Shown here: positions 1-8,348 of the stretch, piece by piece
How the letters are laid out: each line of letters opens with the position of its first letter
Numbering within the stretch: position 1 is the stretch's first letter
Source: Acidobacteriota bacterium
Lineage (GTDB): Bacteria; Acidobacteriota; Vicinamibacteria; Vicinamibacterales; 2-12-FULL-66-21
NCBI GenBank assembly: GCA_003222675.1
Contig: QHWT01000067.1
Span: forward strand, 1 to 62,094
Length of the DNA: 62,094 nucleotides
Direction of reading: 5' to 3'
The notes under the pieces: generated by a model
What the model was told of the DNA's origin: nothing
Seen by the model: only the letters and a program-made list of their open reading frames with translations
Database searches by the model: none
Program-made: the position numbers and the translations under genes

Positions 1-117
1 TCGATGAGCGCCAGAAACGAATTCACCGTCTTGCCGCGCTCACGACGGGGCGCTCGCCGACTCCGTCGGCTCGCGCCTGACAGAAGACCAAGAACATGTG
101 CAGAAACCACGATCAAC

Positions 118-162
118 TGTTACCCATGTCCCTGGACTAATTTGTTACCTATGTCCCCGGAC
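118..162. repeat. Pair of 20-bp direct repeats, possible mobile-element remnant
   Basis: Two 20-bp copies of TGTTACCYATGTCCCYGGAC lie at 118-137 and 143-162, differing at two positions, with a 25-bp period. From memory, similar motifs occur beside transposase genes of several IS families. No transposase is visible in the window, so an IS remnant or the flank of an element to the left is only an inference. The first 117 bases hold a GC-rich spacer with no gene I can support. Confidence 0.5.
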
Positions 163-171
163 GTTCCAGCA

Positions 172-199
172 TAAGCCCTAAGCCTTGAGCCTTAAGCCG
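172..199. repeat. AAGCC-word micro-repeat
   Basis: This is a run of near-identical words (aagccct, aagccttg, agccttaagcc) just 3' of hemE. The same word family recurs at 3220-3252, 11881-11910 and about 11968-12000. It belongs to the dispersed intergenic micro-repeats described in the findings. Confidence 0.6.
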
Positions 200-1209
200 T
201 GTACATGTTTTGCCAGCTGCTGGACGTGATCGAGCGGCGTCGTGGGCAATACTCCGTGCCCGAGATTGAAGATGTGGCCCGGACGTCCGCCTGCGCGGCG
301 CAGCACTTCGTCAGCAGCGGAGAAGACACGCTCGATCGGGCCAAGCAGCACCGTGGGATCGAGGTTGCCCTGAATGCCGTGGTCGTGACCGACCTGCGCC
401 CACGCTTCATCGAGCGGCTGGCGCCAGTCAACGCCAATCACGTCGCCTCCCGCCGTCGCGAGGTCGCGGAGGATCGCGGTGGTGCCGACGCCGAAGTGGA
501 TGAGCGGCACGCCCTTGCCTGCAAGCGCGTCGAAGATGCGCTTGGTATGGGGCAGCGCGAACTCCTGGTAGTCGACGCGCGAGAGCTGTCCTGCCCATGA
601 ATCGAAGATCTGCACCGCCTGCACGCCGGCATCGATCTGCGCCGCCAGATACTCCGCCATGATCGCGGCAAACCGGCCACAGAGGTCGTGCCACGCGTCC
701 GGCTGGGCATACATGAACGTCTTCGTCTTCGCGTAGGTCGTCGACGGCCCGCCCTCGATTGCGTACGACGCCATCGTGAACGGCGCCCCGCCAAAGCCGA
801 TGAGCGGCACGCGATTGGCGAGCTCGCGTCGCAGCAACTTGATCGTGTCCAGCACGTGCCCGAGCGCTTCCCGCGGGTCGAAGGCACGCAGGCGGCGCAC
901 ATCCGCGGCGTGACGGATCGGATTGGCGATCGACGGCCCTTCGCCTTTGACGAAATCGAAGTCGAGCCCCATGGGCGTGAACGGAAGCAGCAGATCGGAG
1001 AAGAGGATCGCCGCATCCACTTCGATCAGATCCACGGGCTGGAGTGTCACGGCGCTGGCGAGTTCGGGCTCGGCGCAGATCTGCAGCAGTGAGTACCGGT
1101 GGCGCAGCGCCCGATAGTCTTCCATGTAGCGGCCGGCCTGCCGCATGAACCAGACGGGAGTGACATCGACCGGCTCGCGGCGGCAGGCTCGGAGAAAACG
1201 ATCGTTCAC
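178..1209 (-). CDS. hemE: Uroporphyrinogen decarboxylase
   Basis: HemE decarboxylates the four acetate side chains of uroporphyrinogen III to give coproporphyrinogen III in cytosolic heme synthesis. The family signature WFMRQAGRY is at residues 20-28, and the conserved IFDSWAGQLS and NLGHGVLPTTP motifs are present. The 343 residues match the usual length. I chose the GTG at 1209 because it overlaps the stop of the upstream response regulator (GTGA), and because the residues added by longer starts are not family-like. It is therefore the second gene of a two-gene operon with the regulator. No other heme gene lies in the window. Confidence 0.95.
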   Translation of the reverse strand: MNDRFLRACRREPVDVTPVWFMRQAGRYMEDYRALRHRYSLLQICAEPELASAVTLQPVDLIEVDAAILFSDLLLPFTPMGLDFDFVKGEGPSIANPIRHAADVRRLRAFDPREALGHVLDTIKLLRRELANRVPLIGFGGAPFTMASYAIEGGPSTTYAKTKTFMYAQPDAWHDLCGRFAAIMAEYLAAQIDAGVQAVQIFDSWAGQLSRVDYQEFALPHTKRIFDALAGKGVPLIHFGVGTTAILRDLATAGGDVIGVDWRQPLDEAWAQVGHDHGIQGNLDPTVLLGPIERVFSAADEVLRRAGGRPGHIFNLGHGVLPTTPLDHVQQLAKHVHGLRLKA

Positions 1210-1610
1210 GCAGCGACCATGGTCTTGGCGAGCGCGATCAGGTCTTCGAGCCACAGCGGCTTGAAGCGCAGCGACGCGCCCAGCGCCTTCAGCTCGTTCT
1301 GAATGGGATCAGGCAGGAAGTAATCACCGGTTACGATCGCCACGGGAACGTCTACCAGGTGTGGCTTCGTACGAATGGTACGCAAAAATTGCAATCCATT
1401 CGTGATCGGCATCCGCATGTCGAGGATAATCGCGTGTGGCCGGACAGTGTCGGCGAGTTCGAGCCCGGCCTCGGCATTGAGCGCCGTGGCCACGCTGAAG
1501 CCTTCGAGCTTCAGCATCCTGGCAAACGTATCCGCTACGGATCGGTCATCATCTACTATCAGAATCGTACGAGTCGCAGACTCGGTAAAGTGGCTCTCGG
1601 CCGCAATCAC
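1206..1610 (-). CDS. CheY-like single-domain response regulator
   Basis: This is a stand-alone receiver domain of 134 residues with no output domain. The acidic pocket is D20-D22, the predicted phospho-acceptor is D64 (IILDMRMP), the switch threonine is T94 (AIVTGD) and the conserved lysine is K117 (RFKPL). No histidine kinase is nearby, so its partner is unknown. It precedes hemE with a 4-base overlap, an unusual pairing that may simply be shared transcription. The GTG start at 1610 lies 6 bases after a -10-like box, so the message may be leaderless. Confidence 0.9.
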   Translation of the reverse strand: MIAAESHFTESATRTILIVDDDRSVADTFARMLKLEGFSVATALNAEAGLELADTVRPHAIILDMRMPITNGLQFLRTIRTKPHLVDVPVAIVTGDYFLPDPIQNELKALGASLRFKPLWLEDLIALAKTMVAA

Positions 1611-1616
1611 CGCATC

Positions 1617-1645
1617 ATAATGAAGTGAAACGAGATCTCCGTCAA
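1617..1645 (-). promoter_or_regulatory. Sigma70-like promoter of the response regulator-hemE operon
   Basis: On the minus strand TTGACG (1640-1645), a 17-bp spacer and CATTAT (1617-1622) form a good sigma70-type promoter. Transcription would begin at about 1609-1611, which is the GTG start codon itself. The divergent gene begins at 1726. Confidence 0.55.
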
Positions 1646-1725
1646 GCTGTCGGGCTTGCGTTCTCTACCACCTCTATACATGAGGCGGCGATATCAGTTA
1701 GCATTAAGGGTTATTCGGAGGTCTC

Positions 1726-2397
1726 GTGAGTCCGATTTTGGTACGTCCCGTCCGCGAGCAGCTCGAGCACGACAGAGTCATCCGGCTGCTGCTGACCCGC
1801 CTCAAGCGCAAACACGAGATCGCCATCAACATCGGCGACGAACAGGCGGCAGGCGTCAAGGTCGGAATAGGGCAGATGTTCCCCGATCTCGTCCTTACAT
1901 CGACGGATCGCGGCAAGCGCCTCGAAGGGATCGTCGAAGTTGAGACCGGCGAGTCCGTGAATCATCTCGAAGCGATGGCGCAGTGGGCGCACTTCGGCCG
2001 GATGCGCGTCCCCTTCCACTTGTACGTGCCAGCTGCCGCAGTCGATATCGCCAAGCGACTCTGCGCCGAGAACCAGGTCAACGTCGCGGAGATCTGGAGC
2101 TATCACACGATTGGCGATCAAACGCGGTTTACTCTGGTCCAGCGCGACACCACGCAGAGCGCACCGCGAGAGACGACTCGCCACGACGATCACAATGGCC
2201 AGCACAAGGCTCCGAGTGGAGACGTCAGGCGCAAGGGCACCACGCCGAGGACCGCGCCTCCATCGAGGACTACCGCATCGAGTTCCGCGAGAAGCGCCGG
2301 CCGCAAGGCTGCGCCGGCCGCACGCGGCGCCAAACCGCGCGCGAGCCGCGCAAAACCCGCGGCCAGGAAAACGGCTCGAACGCAAAAGAGGAAGTAG
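1726..2397 (+). CDS. Unknown protein with PD-(D/E)XK-like core and histone-like basic tail
   Basis: I do not recognise a named family. Residues 1-140 look like a compact alpha/beta domain with F52-P53-D54 followed by E71-V-E73. That spacing resembles the PD...(D/E)XK nuclease core, with E in place of the usual K. From about residue 150 to 223 the protein is a low-complexity tail rich in Ala, Lys and Arg, like histone H1 tails, which suggests nucleic-acid binding. The start is GTG 1726, with GGAGG four bases upstream. The next gene starts 3 bases after the stop, so the two form an operon. The nuclease role is inference. Confidence 0.65.
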   Translation: MSPILVRPVREQLEHDRVIRLLLTRLKRKHEIAINIGDEQAAGVKVGIGQMFPDLVLTSTDRGKRLEGIVEVETGESVNHLEAMAQWAHFGRMRVPFHLYVPAAAVDIAKRLCAENQVNVAEIWSYHTIGDQTRFTLVQRDTTQSAPRETTRHDDHNGQHKAPSGDVRRKGTTPRTAPPSRTTASSSARSAGRKAAPAARGAKPRASRAKPAARKTARTQKRK

Positions 2398-2400
2398 GCT

Positions 2401-3234
2401 CTGCCGCACCTGCGTTTCAATCGCGATCGTCGCGGATACGAAACCACCACGCTCGTCGACAACGCGCGCCGACGCGGCAAGGGACAGTCGCGAATCCTGT
2501 ATTGGTTTCGCACCCCGCCGGGAGTGCGTGTCGGGCGTTCCGCGATCGACGAAGATGCGATCCGCCTGCTCGAGCAGCACAACCCCGACGTTCAGTTCGA
2601 CTGGACGCACATCCTCAAAGCCACGCCGCAGCCGGCGCCGATCGAGACGGTCAGGGAACGAGGATTCGAGCAGGCCCAGGGACGTGCGCAGACGAGAAAG
2701 GAGCGCCGCGCATTTCCACGTGCTGCGGGACCGACGGCGCCGATCACGCGGGCAGTGCCGGACCCTGTTCGAGAAGAACCGCTGCTGCGGCAGCCTGAGC
2801 CCGAACCATTTGATCAACCGGACCCCGCCTCAGCTGCTCTTGTCGTGATGGACGAGCCTGGCATCGGCGAGGACGTCTTCGGCGCAGCGGACGAAGAGCG
2901 GATCGTGGAGCACGGTCCCGAGGACCGCACGCCTGCCGCCTTTCAGCGCCTTGGGTCGGAAGGCCTCGCGCGCCTGCGCGCCCGGTATGCCGAGGTGATG
3001 GCCCGCATTGCCGAGCGTCCGATGGAGGATGCCGCCAGAGAAGAGCTGAAACTGCGGGCCGAGCGCCTAAACCCAGACGGCTGGGTGACAGCAGACGAAG
3101 TACAGCAGGCGCTCGAGCAGTATGAAAGCGTGTTCGAAGGCGTGCGCTCGCTCGTTGGCACGCGCCGTCGTCGCAGGCGCCGTCGAGGCCAGGCGGGCCG
3201 GCCGGAAGGAAGCGACTCGAAGCCGGAAGCCTGA
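2401..3234 (+). CDS. Conserved-looking unknown protein, probable CTG start
   Basis: The protein has 277 residues. The N-terminal ~70 residues (starting LPHLRFNRDRRGYE, then ILYWFRTPPGVRVGR) look like a compact folded domain, followed by an acidic and proline-rich middle, a helical segment (about 190-255) and a basic end with eight consecutive arginines. Between the preceding stop at 2395-2397 and GTG 2524 there is no ATG, GTG or TTG in frame. Starting at 2524 would cut the domain. CTG 2401 has AGAGGAAG six bases upstream and begins directly after the previous gene, so I chose it. Function is unknown; the operon partner is the PD-(D/E)XK-like protein. Confidence 0.6.
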   Translation: MPHLRFNRDRRGYETTTLVDNARRRGKGQSRILYWFRTPPGVRVGRSAIDEDAIRLLEQHNPDVQFDWTHILKATPQPAPIETVRERGFEQAQGRAQTRKERRAFPRAAGPTAPITRAVPDPVREEPLLRQPEPEPFDQPDPASAALVVMDEPGIGEDVFGAADEERIVEHGPEDRTPAAFQRLGSEGLARLRARYAEVMARIAERPMEDAAREELKLRAERLNPDGWVTADEVQQALEQYESVFEGVRSLVGTRRRRRRRRGQAGRPEGSDSKPEA

Positions 3235-3252
3235 AGCCGAAGCCTGGAGCCT
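3220..3252. repeat. AAGCC-word micro-repeat before a VWFA gene
   Basis: Five near copies of the word gaagcc/tggagcc run through the last codons of the upstream gene and up to the TATAAT box at 3254. It is the same word family as at 172-199 and 11881-11910. Confidence 0.6.
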
Positions 3253-3253
3253 T

Positions 3254-3259
3254 ATAATG
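3254..3259 (+). promoter_or_regulatory. TATAAT -10 box, predicted leaderless start at ATG 3266
   Basis: A perfect TATAAT hexamer ends 6 bases before ATG 3266. An in-frame ATG at 3257 lies inside the hexamer and would not be on the transcript. The -35 region falls in the micro-repeat and is poor (CTGAAG at 3231-3236). Confidence 0.5.
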
Positions 3260-3265
3260 ACCATC

Positions 3266-4699
3266 ATGACGGCACATTTGAGCCGGCGAATGCTCTCGAT
3301 CGCGCTGGCTGTGTTCGCGGCGGGCGTTGCGACGTCTACCGTGAGCGGAGTCGAACGGCCTGGCCTGAGCACAGTCGAAGCGCGAGCAGCACAGAAGCCC
3401 GCAGCACCAGCTGCAGCGCAGAACGCAACACCGCAACCTGCGGCACAAAAGCCCGCGACGCCGACGCAGCAGCCCGCGGCGCAGCAGCCGCGCGAGATCA
3501 TCCGGCGCAGCGTCGACTTGATCACGACCGACGTGATCGTACGCAACAGCGACGGACAGTTTGTCGCGGATCTCTCGAAGGGTGACTTCGACGTCTACGA
3601 AGACGGCGTCAAGCAGGACCTCGTCACGTTCGTGCTGACGCACGGCGGCCGCATTCTCAACGACGTCGCCGCGCCGCCGCCGCCCGTGCAGGAAGGCATC
3701 CTCCTGCCGCCGCCGCGCCCGACCAACGATGCGTCGGGACGTATCTTCCTGATCTTCGTCGACGATCTGCACCTCGACTTCCGCAACACGGGGCGCATTC
3801 GCGATCTGTTCAAGAAGATCGGGAAGGAGCTCATTCACGACGGCGACATGTTCGGGATCGTCTCGTCGGGTCCCTCGTCGATCGCGATCGACATGACCTA
3901 CGACCACAAGCGGATTGACGAAGCGGCGAACAAGATCGCCGGCAACGGGTTGAAGCCGTCCGACATCATCGATGTGCCGGAAGGGCAGCAGGGACCGCCT
4001 GAGGTCCGCTACCGTGCCCACGTCGCATTCTCGACGGTGTACGACACCCTCAAGAATCTCGAGCAGGTGCACAACCGCCGCAAGGCGTTCATCTACGTGA
4101 GCAACGGGTACGACTACAACCCGTTCGCGACGTCGCGCGAGAGGGCAAGCGCCGAGCGCATGGGCATGAACTGCGACAGCTCGGTTCCCGGACAGGCGAA
4201 CTGCAGCGCCCCGAACGGCGGCGGCGACAGCGGGAACTCGTCATCCTCCGACGTCAACCCGTTCGATCGCACGAGCAATGAATTCGCTGCAGCGGATCTC
4301 GCGGCGGAGCTCGCCGAGGTGACGCGCGAAGCGAACCGCGCGAACGCAACCATCTACACGATCGATCCACGCGGTCTGGTCGGTGGACCGGATCTGGACG
4401 AGAAGGTCGACATGACGGAGTGGCAGAACTACATCCGTGAGTCGCAGAACAGCCTGCGGACCCTCGCAGAGCTCACGGGCGGCATCGCCGTCATCAACCA
4501 GAACGATTTCGACAAGGCGCTGAAGCGAATCGACGCGGAGACGAGCGACTACTACGTGTTGGGTTACTACTCCACGAATCCGGATCCGCTGAAGAAAAAG
4601 CGCAACATAGAGATCCGGGTGAATCGAAAAGGGAACTACGATCTGAAATACAGAACGTCGTATACGCTCAAGCCTCCACCGCGCACGAACACGCGCTAA
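3266..4699 (+). CDS. Secreted VWFA domain protein, acidobacterial type
   Basis: This belongs to the VWFA-related family typical of Acidobacteria. An N-terminal signal peptide (about residues 5-25) is followed by a Pro/Ala/Gln-rich linker, then the family's opening strand (IIRRSVDLITTDVIVRNSDG), then the VWFA domain with IFLIFVDDLHLDF in place of a classical DxSxS MIDAS site. The C-terminal part contains YYVLGYYSTNP, also family-typical. Extracytoplasmic adhesion or assembly is likely, but the family has no defined biochemical role. The leader contains a repeat-derived insertion (3342-3384). I chose ATG 3266 because of the -10 box at 3254-3259. Confidence 0.88.
   Translation: MTAHLSRRMLSIALAVFAAGVATSTVSGVERPGLSTVEARAAQKPAAPAAAQNATPQPAAQKPATPTQQPAAQQPREIIRRSVDLITTDVIVRNSDGQFVADLSKGDFDVYEDGVKQDLVTFVLTHGGRILNDVAAPPPPVQEGILLPPPRPTNDASGRIFLIFVDDLHLDFRNTGRIRDLFKKIGKELIHDGDMFGIVSSGPSSIAIDMTYDHKRIDEAANKIAGNGLKPSDIIDVPEGQQGPPEVRYRAHVAFSTVYDTLKNLEQVHNRRKAFIYVSNGYDYNPFATSRERASAERMGMNCDSSVPGQANCSAPNGGGDSGNSSSSDVNPFDRTSNEFAAADLAAELAEVTREANRANATIYTIDPRGLVGGPDLDEKVDMTEWQNYIRESQNSLRTLAELTGGIAVINQNDFDKALKRIDAETSDYYVLGYYSTNPDPLKKKRNIEIRVNRKGNYDLKYRTSYTLKPPPRTNTR
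3342..3384. repeat. In-frame direct repeat in the VWFA protein leader
   Basis: Two copies of a TGAGCnnAGTCGAA word lie at 3342-3355 and 3366-3379 (24-bp period). They encode residues just after the signal peptide (SGVERPGLSTVEARA). The word resembles dispersed TGAGCnnAGTCGAAGG repeats I recall from other high-GC genomes. Confidence 0.5.
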
Positions 4700-4708
4700 G
4701 CGATTATT

Positions 4709-5062
4709 GGCGCTCGGGGCCGCGGCTTTGCCGCGGTTCCCTCCGGCCCCTCGCTTAAGCTCGCTGCACTCGCTCGCGCTTGGCCTGCTCGCTCCGTTCC
4801 GCTCGTTTTTGGCGCTCGGGCCGCGTCCGGCTCCTCGCTTAAGCTCGCTGCACTCGCTCGCGCTTGGCCTGCTCGCTCTGTTCCGCTCGTTTTTGGCGCT
4901 CGGGGCCGCGTCCGGCCCCTCGCTTAAGCTCGCTGCACTCGCTCGCGCTTCGCCTGCTCGCTCCGTTCCGCTCGTTTTTGGCGCTCGGGGCCGCGTCCGG
5001 CCCCTCGCTTAAGCTCGCTGCACTCGCTCGCGCTTCACCTGCTCGCTCCGTTCCGCTCGCGG
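4709..5062. repeat. About four tandem copies of an 85-bp GC-rich unit
   Basis: Units begin at about 4709, 4811, 4895 and 4980 with GGCGCTCGGG. The spacings are 102 (the first copy carries an extra CCGCGGctttgCCGCGG hairpin), 84 and 85 bp. Each unit contains TCGCTTAAGCTCGCTGCACT and TGCTCGCTCCGTTCCGCTCG. Copies are nearly identical, which implies recent duplication or homogenisation. The open frames through it are by-products of the repeat. It fills the 456-bp gap between the VWFA gene and the TonB receptor. Confidence 0.9.
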
Positions 5063-5089
5063 TTTTTGCAGCGTGGTTACAACCATCCT

Positions 5090-5098
5090 TGTTATACT
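5090..5098 (+). promoter_or_regulatory. Extended -10 promoter for the TonB receptor
   Basis: TGT-TATACT (TG at 5090-5091, hexamer 5093-5098) is an extended -10 element 57 bases before the receptor start at 5156. It sits directly after the tandem repeat array. No good -35 is seen. Confidence 0.5.
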
Positions 5099-5155
5099 TT
5101 TTCGGCACTATTCCACTCGTTCGATTCAAGCACAAGCAGTCGGGAGAAACACGAA

Positions 5156-8100
5156 ATGAGATTGCGTACCAAGGCGGTTTGGAGCCTGCCGATGGTGCTC
5201 TGTCTGCTTCTGCTCGCCGCGGTTTCAGCCGCGGCGCAGACGGTGACGACGGGCAACATTGCGGGCGCGGTGACTGACGCGCAGGGAGGCGTTCTTCCTG
5301 GCGCGACCGTAACGGCTCTGCACACACCGACCGGCACCAGCTACGAGGCGGTGACCGGCACGGACGGACGTTTCAGCATCCTGAACGTGCGCGTCGGCCC
5401 CTATACGGTCAGCGTGAACATGAATGGCTTCAAAGATCAGAAGCAGGAGAACGTCGAAGTGCAGCTCGGTCAGGAGCGCACGGTCGACTTCAAGCTGCAG
5501 CTGGCTTCCGTCACGGAAACCGTCGAAGTCGTCGCGCAGTCATCGCCGATCGATCTCTCGCGTGCGGGCACGGCCGACAACATTCCGAATACGGTCAAGG
5601 AAAGCCTCCCGACGATCAGCCGCAGCATGGCGGATATCGTCCGCATCAGCCCGCTCTTCAATTCACAGGGCGGCGGTTCGGGCGCGGACCAGTCCGTGGT
5701 CTCCGTGGCGGGCAACAGCTATCGATACAACGCGCTGCAGATCGACGGCGCGGCGAACAACGATCTGTTCGGCCTCGCGAGCTCCGCGGGCGCGCCGGGC
5801 GGCACCGCCGAAACGCAGCCGATCAGCCTCGATGCGATCCAGGAAATCCAGCTCGTGGTCTCGCCGTATGACGTCCGCCAGGGAGGATTCTCCGGCGGGG
5901 GCATCAACGCGATCACGAAGAGCGGCACGAACGCGATTCACGGCACCGCGTTTCTGTTCGGCAGGAACGAGAACTGGGTCGGCAAGGGCGTCACCAACAC
6001 CAAGATCTCCACGTTCAAGGACAAGCAGTGGGGCGGCAGCGTCGGCGGTCCGATCATGAAGAACAAGGCGTTCTACTTCGGCACCGCGGACTACGCGCGC
6101 AAGACGCGTCCGACGGGCGTGTCGGTGAACGCCGGCGGCCAGATCTTCCAGGGCGCCGCGTTATTCGACCGGTACATCGGCATCCTGCAGAACAAGTACA
6201 ATTACTCGACCGGCAACAACCCCGCCGGTGAATTCCCGAGGGAAACCGATAGCGACAAGTACTTCATCCGCGGCGACTTCAACGTCGCGCGCGGCCACCA
6301 GCTCACGGTCCGCCACAACTACGTCGACGCGCTGAACGACATCAGCCCGATCACGACGACCGCGTACCGGACGCCCGATGCCTTCTACCGTTACGTGAGC
6401 AACACGAACTCGTCGGTCGCCCAGCTGAACTCGCAGTTCGGCAAGGGCGTCAACGAGCTGCGCTTCACGTACACGCGCGTCCGCGATCACCGCCAGAGCC
6501 CGATCGGCAATCCACCATTTCCGCAGATCACCACGACGATCGCGCCCGGCGTGACCATCGTGTCCGGAACGGAGCAGTTCTCGGCGCGGAACGCGATCGA
6601 CCAGAACATCGTCGAGCTCAACGACGCGTTCACAATGTTGAAGGGGGGCCACACCTTCACGGTGGGCACCCACAATGAATTCCTCGACCTCTCGAACCTC
6701 TTCATCCGCGATAACTTCGGCACTTACGCGTTCACGAGCCTCGATAACCTGGAGGCCGGCTTCGCGCAGCGCTACGACCGCAGCTTCTCTGCGACGAGCG
6801 ATCCGCTGCAGCCCGCGGCGTTCATGGTGCGCCAATGGGGCTTCTACGCCGGCGACGCATGGCGTACCCGCTCGAACCTCACGATCACGTATGGTCTCCG
6901 GATGGACATTCCGACGTTCCCGGACAAGCCGAACGCGAACCCGGCGGCGGTGACGAATTTCGGCTTCGCGACCGACGTCGTCCCCAGCCATGTCGAGTGG
7001 TCGCCGCGCGCAGGCTTCAACTGCGATCTGAGTGGCAACGGGCGCCAGCAGATTCGCGGCGGTCTCGGCCTCTTCAGCGGCCGGCCTGCCTACGTCTGGA
7101 TCTCCAACCAGTTCGGCAATACCGGGATTGACTTCACGCGCATCGGCGCGAGCCAGAACACCGCCAATCGCATCCCGTTTGTCGCCGATCCGCTCAATCA
7201 GCCGACGACAGTCACCGGCGCGACGGCCGGTACGTTCACGAACGAGATCGACGTGATCGATCCGCACTTCAAGTACCCGTCAGTGCTGCGCGGCAACGTC
7301 GGTTACGATCACACGCTCGCATGGGGCATCATCGGCACTGCGGACGTCGTCTGGTCGAAGACGATCAAGGACATCAAGTACCAGAACCTGAACTTCGTGC
7401 CGGTAGCGGGTGCGACGGGCGTCGGCGGCCGGCCGTTCTTCGCGCGCAAGGTGACGACGCTCAGCGACGTCGTCCTGCTCGAGAACACGGACCAGGGCTA
7501 CTCGTGGAATATCGCGTACGAGGCGCGGCGTCCGTTTTCGAATGGATTCTTCGTGCAGGGCTCGTACTCTTACGGCGTGTCGAAGTCGATCATGGATGGC
7601 ACGTCGGACCAGGCGGCCTCGAACTGGGGCAACGTGTACGTGCCGGGCGATCCGAACAACGCGCCGCTCACGCGGTCGAACTTCGATCCGGGGCACCGCA
7701 TCACGTTCACGACGTCGTACGATCTGCCCTGGGCGAAGGTGATTAAGCCGTCCGTCGCGATCTTCTACTCGGGGCAGTCGGGCCGGCCGTACACGTTGAC
7801 GTACAACCAGGACGTCAACGGCGACAACCGCTTCACCAACGATCTGGTATATATCCCGACGTCGAGCGACCCGATCACCTACACGGGTGGCACGTACCAG
7901 GACTTCATCAACTGGATCAACGGCGACAGCTGCCTGACGCAGTACATCGGGCAGATTATTCCGCGCAACGCGTGCCGCGCCCCGTGGACGAACACGCTCG
8001 ACGGCCGCTTCGGGGTCCAGCTTCCGTTCAAGCGCGTGAAGACAGAGATCACGCTCGACGCGCTGAACCTCGTTAACCTCATCGATCACACGCGCGGGCT

Positions 8101-8284
8101 GGTCAAGTTCGCCTCGTTCGGCCAGATTCAGCAACCCACGCCGATCCCGACGACGGTGACGCTGGCGAACCCGCTGACCGGCTACAACATCACGACGCTG
8201 ATCTCGCCCACGTTCCAGCGGTTCCTGCGTGACGACCTCCGCTCGCGCTGGCAGCTGCAGCTGGGCGGCCGCATTAGATTCTGA
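5156..8284 (+). CDS. TonB-dependent receptor with N-terminal carboxypeptidase-regulatory domain (Oar-like)
   Basis: This 1042-residue outer-membrane protein has a signal peptide (residues 1 to about 25, ending AAAQ), a carboxypeptidase-regulatory-like Ig fold (about 28-110; GAVTDAQGGVLPGATV), a plug domain (about 140-260) and a long beta-barrel rich in Asn, Tyr and Phe. Such receptors carry large ligands across the outer membrane using TonB energy; substrates of the acidobacterial forms are mostly unknown. ATG 5156 is preceded by GGGAGA. A terminator follows at 8307-8338, so it is probably monocistronic. Confidence 0.9.
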   Translation: MRLRTKAVWSLPMVLCLLLLAAVSAAAQTVTTGNIAGAVTDAQGGVLPGATVTALHTPTGTSYEAVTGTDGRFSILNVRVGPYTVSVNMNGFKDQKQENVEVQLGQERTVDFKLQLASVTETVEVVAQSSPIDLSRAGTADNIPNTVKESLPTISRSMADIVRISPLFNSQGGGSGADQSVVSVAGNSYRYNALQIDGAANNDLFGLASSAGAPGGTAETQPISLDAIQEIQLVVSPYDVRQGGFSGGGINAITKSGTNAIHGTAFLFGRNENWVGKGVTNTKISTFKDKQWGGSVGGPIMKNKAFYFGTADYARKTRPTGVSVNAGGQIFQGAALFDRYIGILQNKYNYSTGNNPAGEFPRETDSDKYFIRGDFNVARGHQLTVRHNYVDALNDISPITTTAYRTPDAFYRYVSNTNSSVAQLNSQFGKGVNELRFTYTRVRDHRQSPIGNPPFPQITTTIAPGVTIVSGTEQFSARNAIDQNIVELNDAFTMLKGGHTFTVGTHNEFLDLSNLFIRDNFGTYAFTSLDNLEAGFAQRYDRSFSATSDPLQPAAFMVRQWGFYAGDAWRTRSNLTITYGLRMDIPTFPDKPNANPAAVTNFGFATDVVPSHVEWSPRAGFNCDLSGNGRQQIRGGLGLFSGRPAYVWISNQFGNTGIDFTRIGASQNTANRIPFVADPLNQPTTVTGATAGTFTNEIDVIDPHFKYPSVLRGNVGYDHTLAWGIIGTADVVWSKTIKDIKYQNLNFVPVAGATGVGGRPFFARKVTTLSDVVLLENTDQGYSWNIAYEARRPFSNGFFVQGSYSYGVSKSIMDGTSDQAASNWGNVYVPGDPNNAPLTRSNFDPGHRITFTTSYDLPWAKVIKPSVAIFYSGQSGRPYTLTYNQDVNGDNRFTNDLVYIPTSSDPITYTGGTYQDFINWINGDSCLTQYIGQIIPRNACRAPWTNTLDGRFGVQLPFKRVKTEITLDALNLVNLIDHTRGLVKFASFGQIQQPTPIPTTVTLANPLTGYNITTLISPTFQRFLRDDLRSRWQLQLGGRIRF

Positions 8285-8306
8285 CGCCGCCAATCGTGAA
8301 TCCCTG

Positions 8307-8338
8307 AAAAAGCCAGCCTCGCAGGAGGCCGGCTTTTT
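8307..8338 (+). terminator. Rho-independent terminator after the TonB receptor
   Basis: The stem AAAAAGCC(AG)CCTC pairs with GAGGCCGGCTTTTT around a GCAG loop and ends in a T-run. It lies 22 bases after the receptor stop and could also serve the convergent methyltransferase. Confidence 0.85.
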
Positions 8339-8348
8339 CGATCCTCGA

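Noticed and set aside
2744-4072. 442-codon open frame on the minus strand across the VWFA gene
   Set aside because: It is Arg/Asp/Val-rich and antisense to a clearly recognised gene; high GC makes such frames common.
4709-5062. Tandem array considered as a CRISPR locus
   Set aside because: Units are continuous 85-bp repeats without unique spacers, and no cas gene is nearby.
4839-5327. Open frames through the 85-bp tandem array
   Set aside because: The period of the repeat produces them; the products are repetitive and overlap the start of the TonB receptor.
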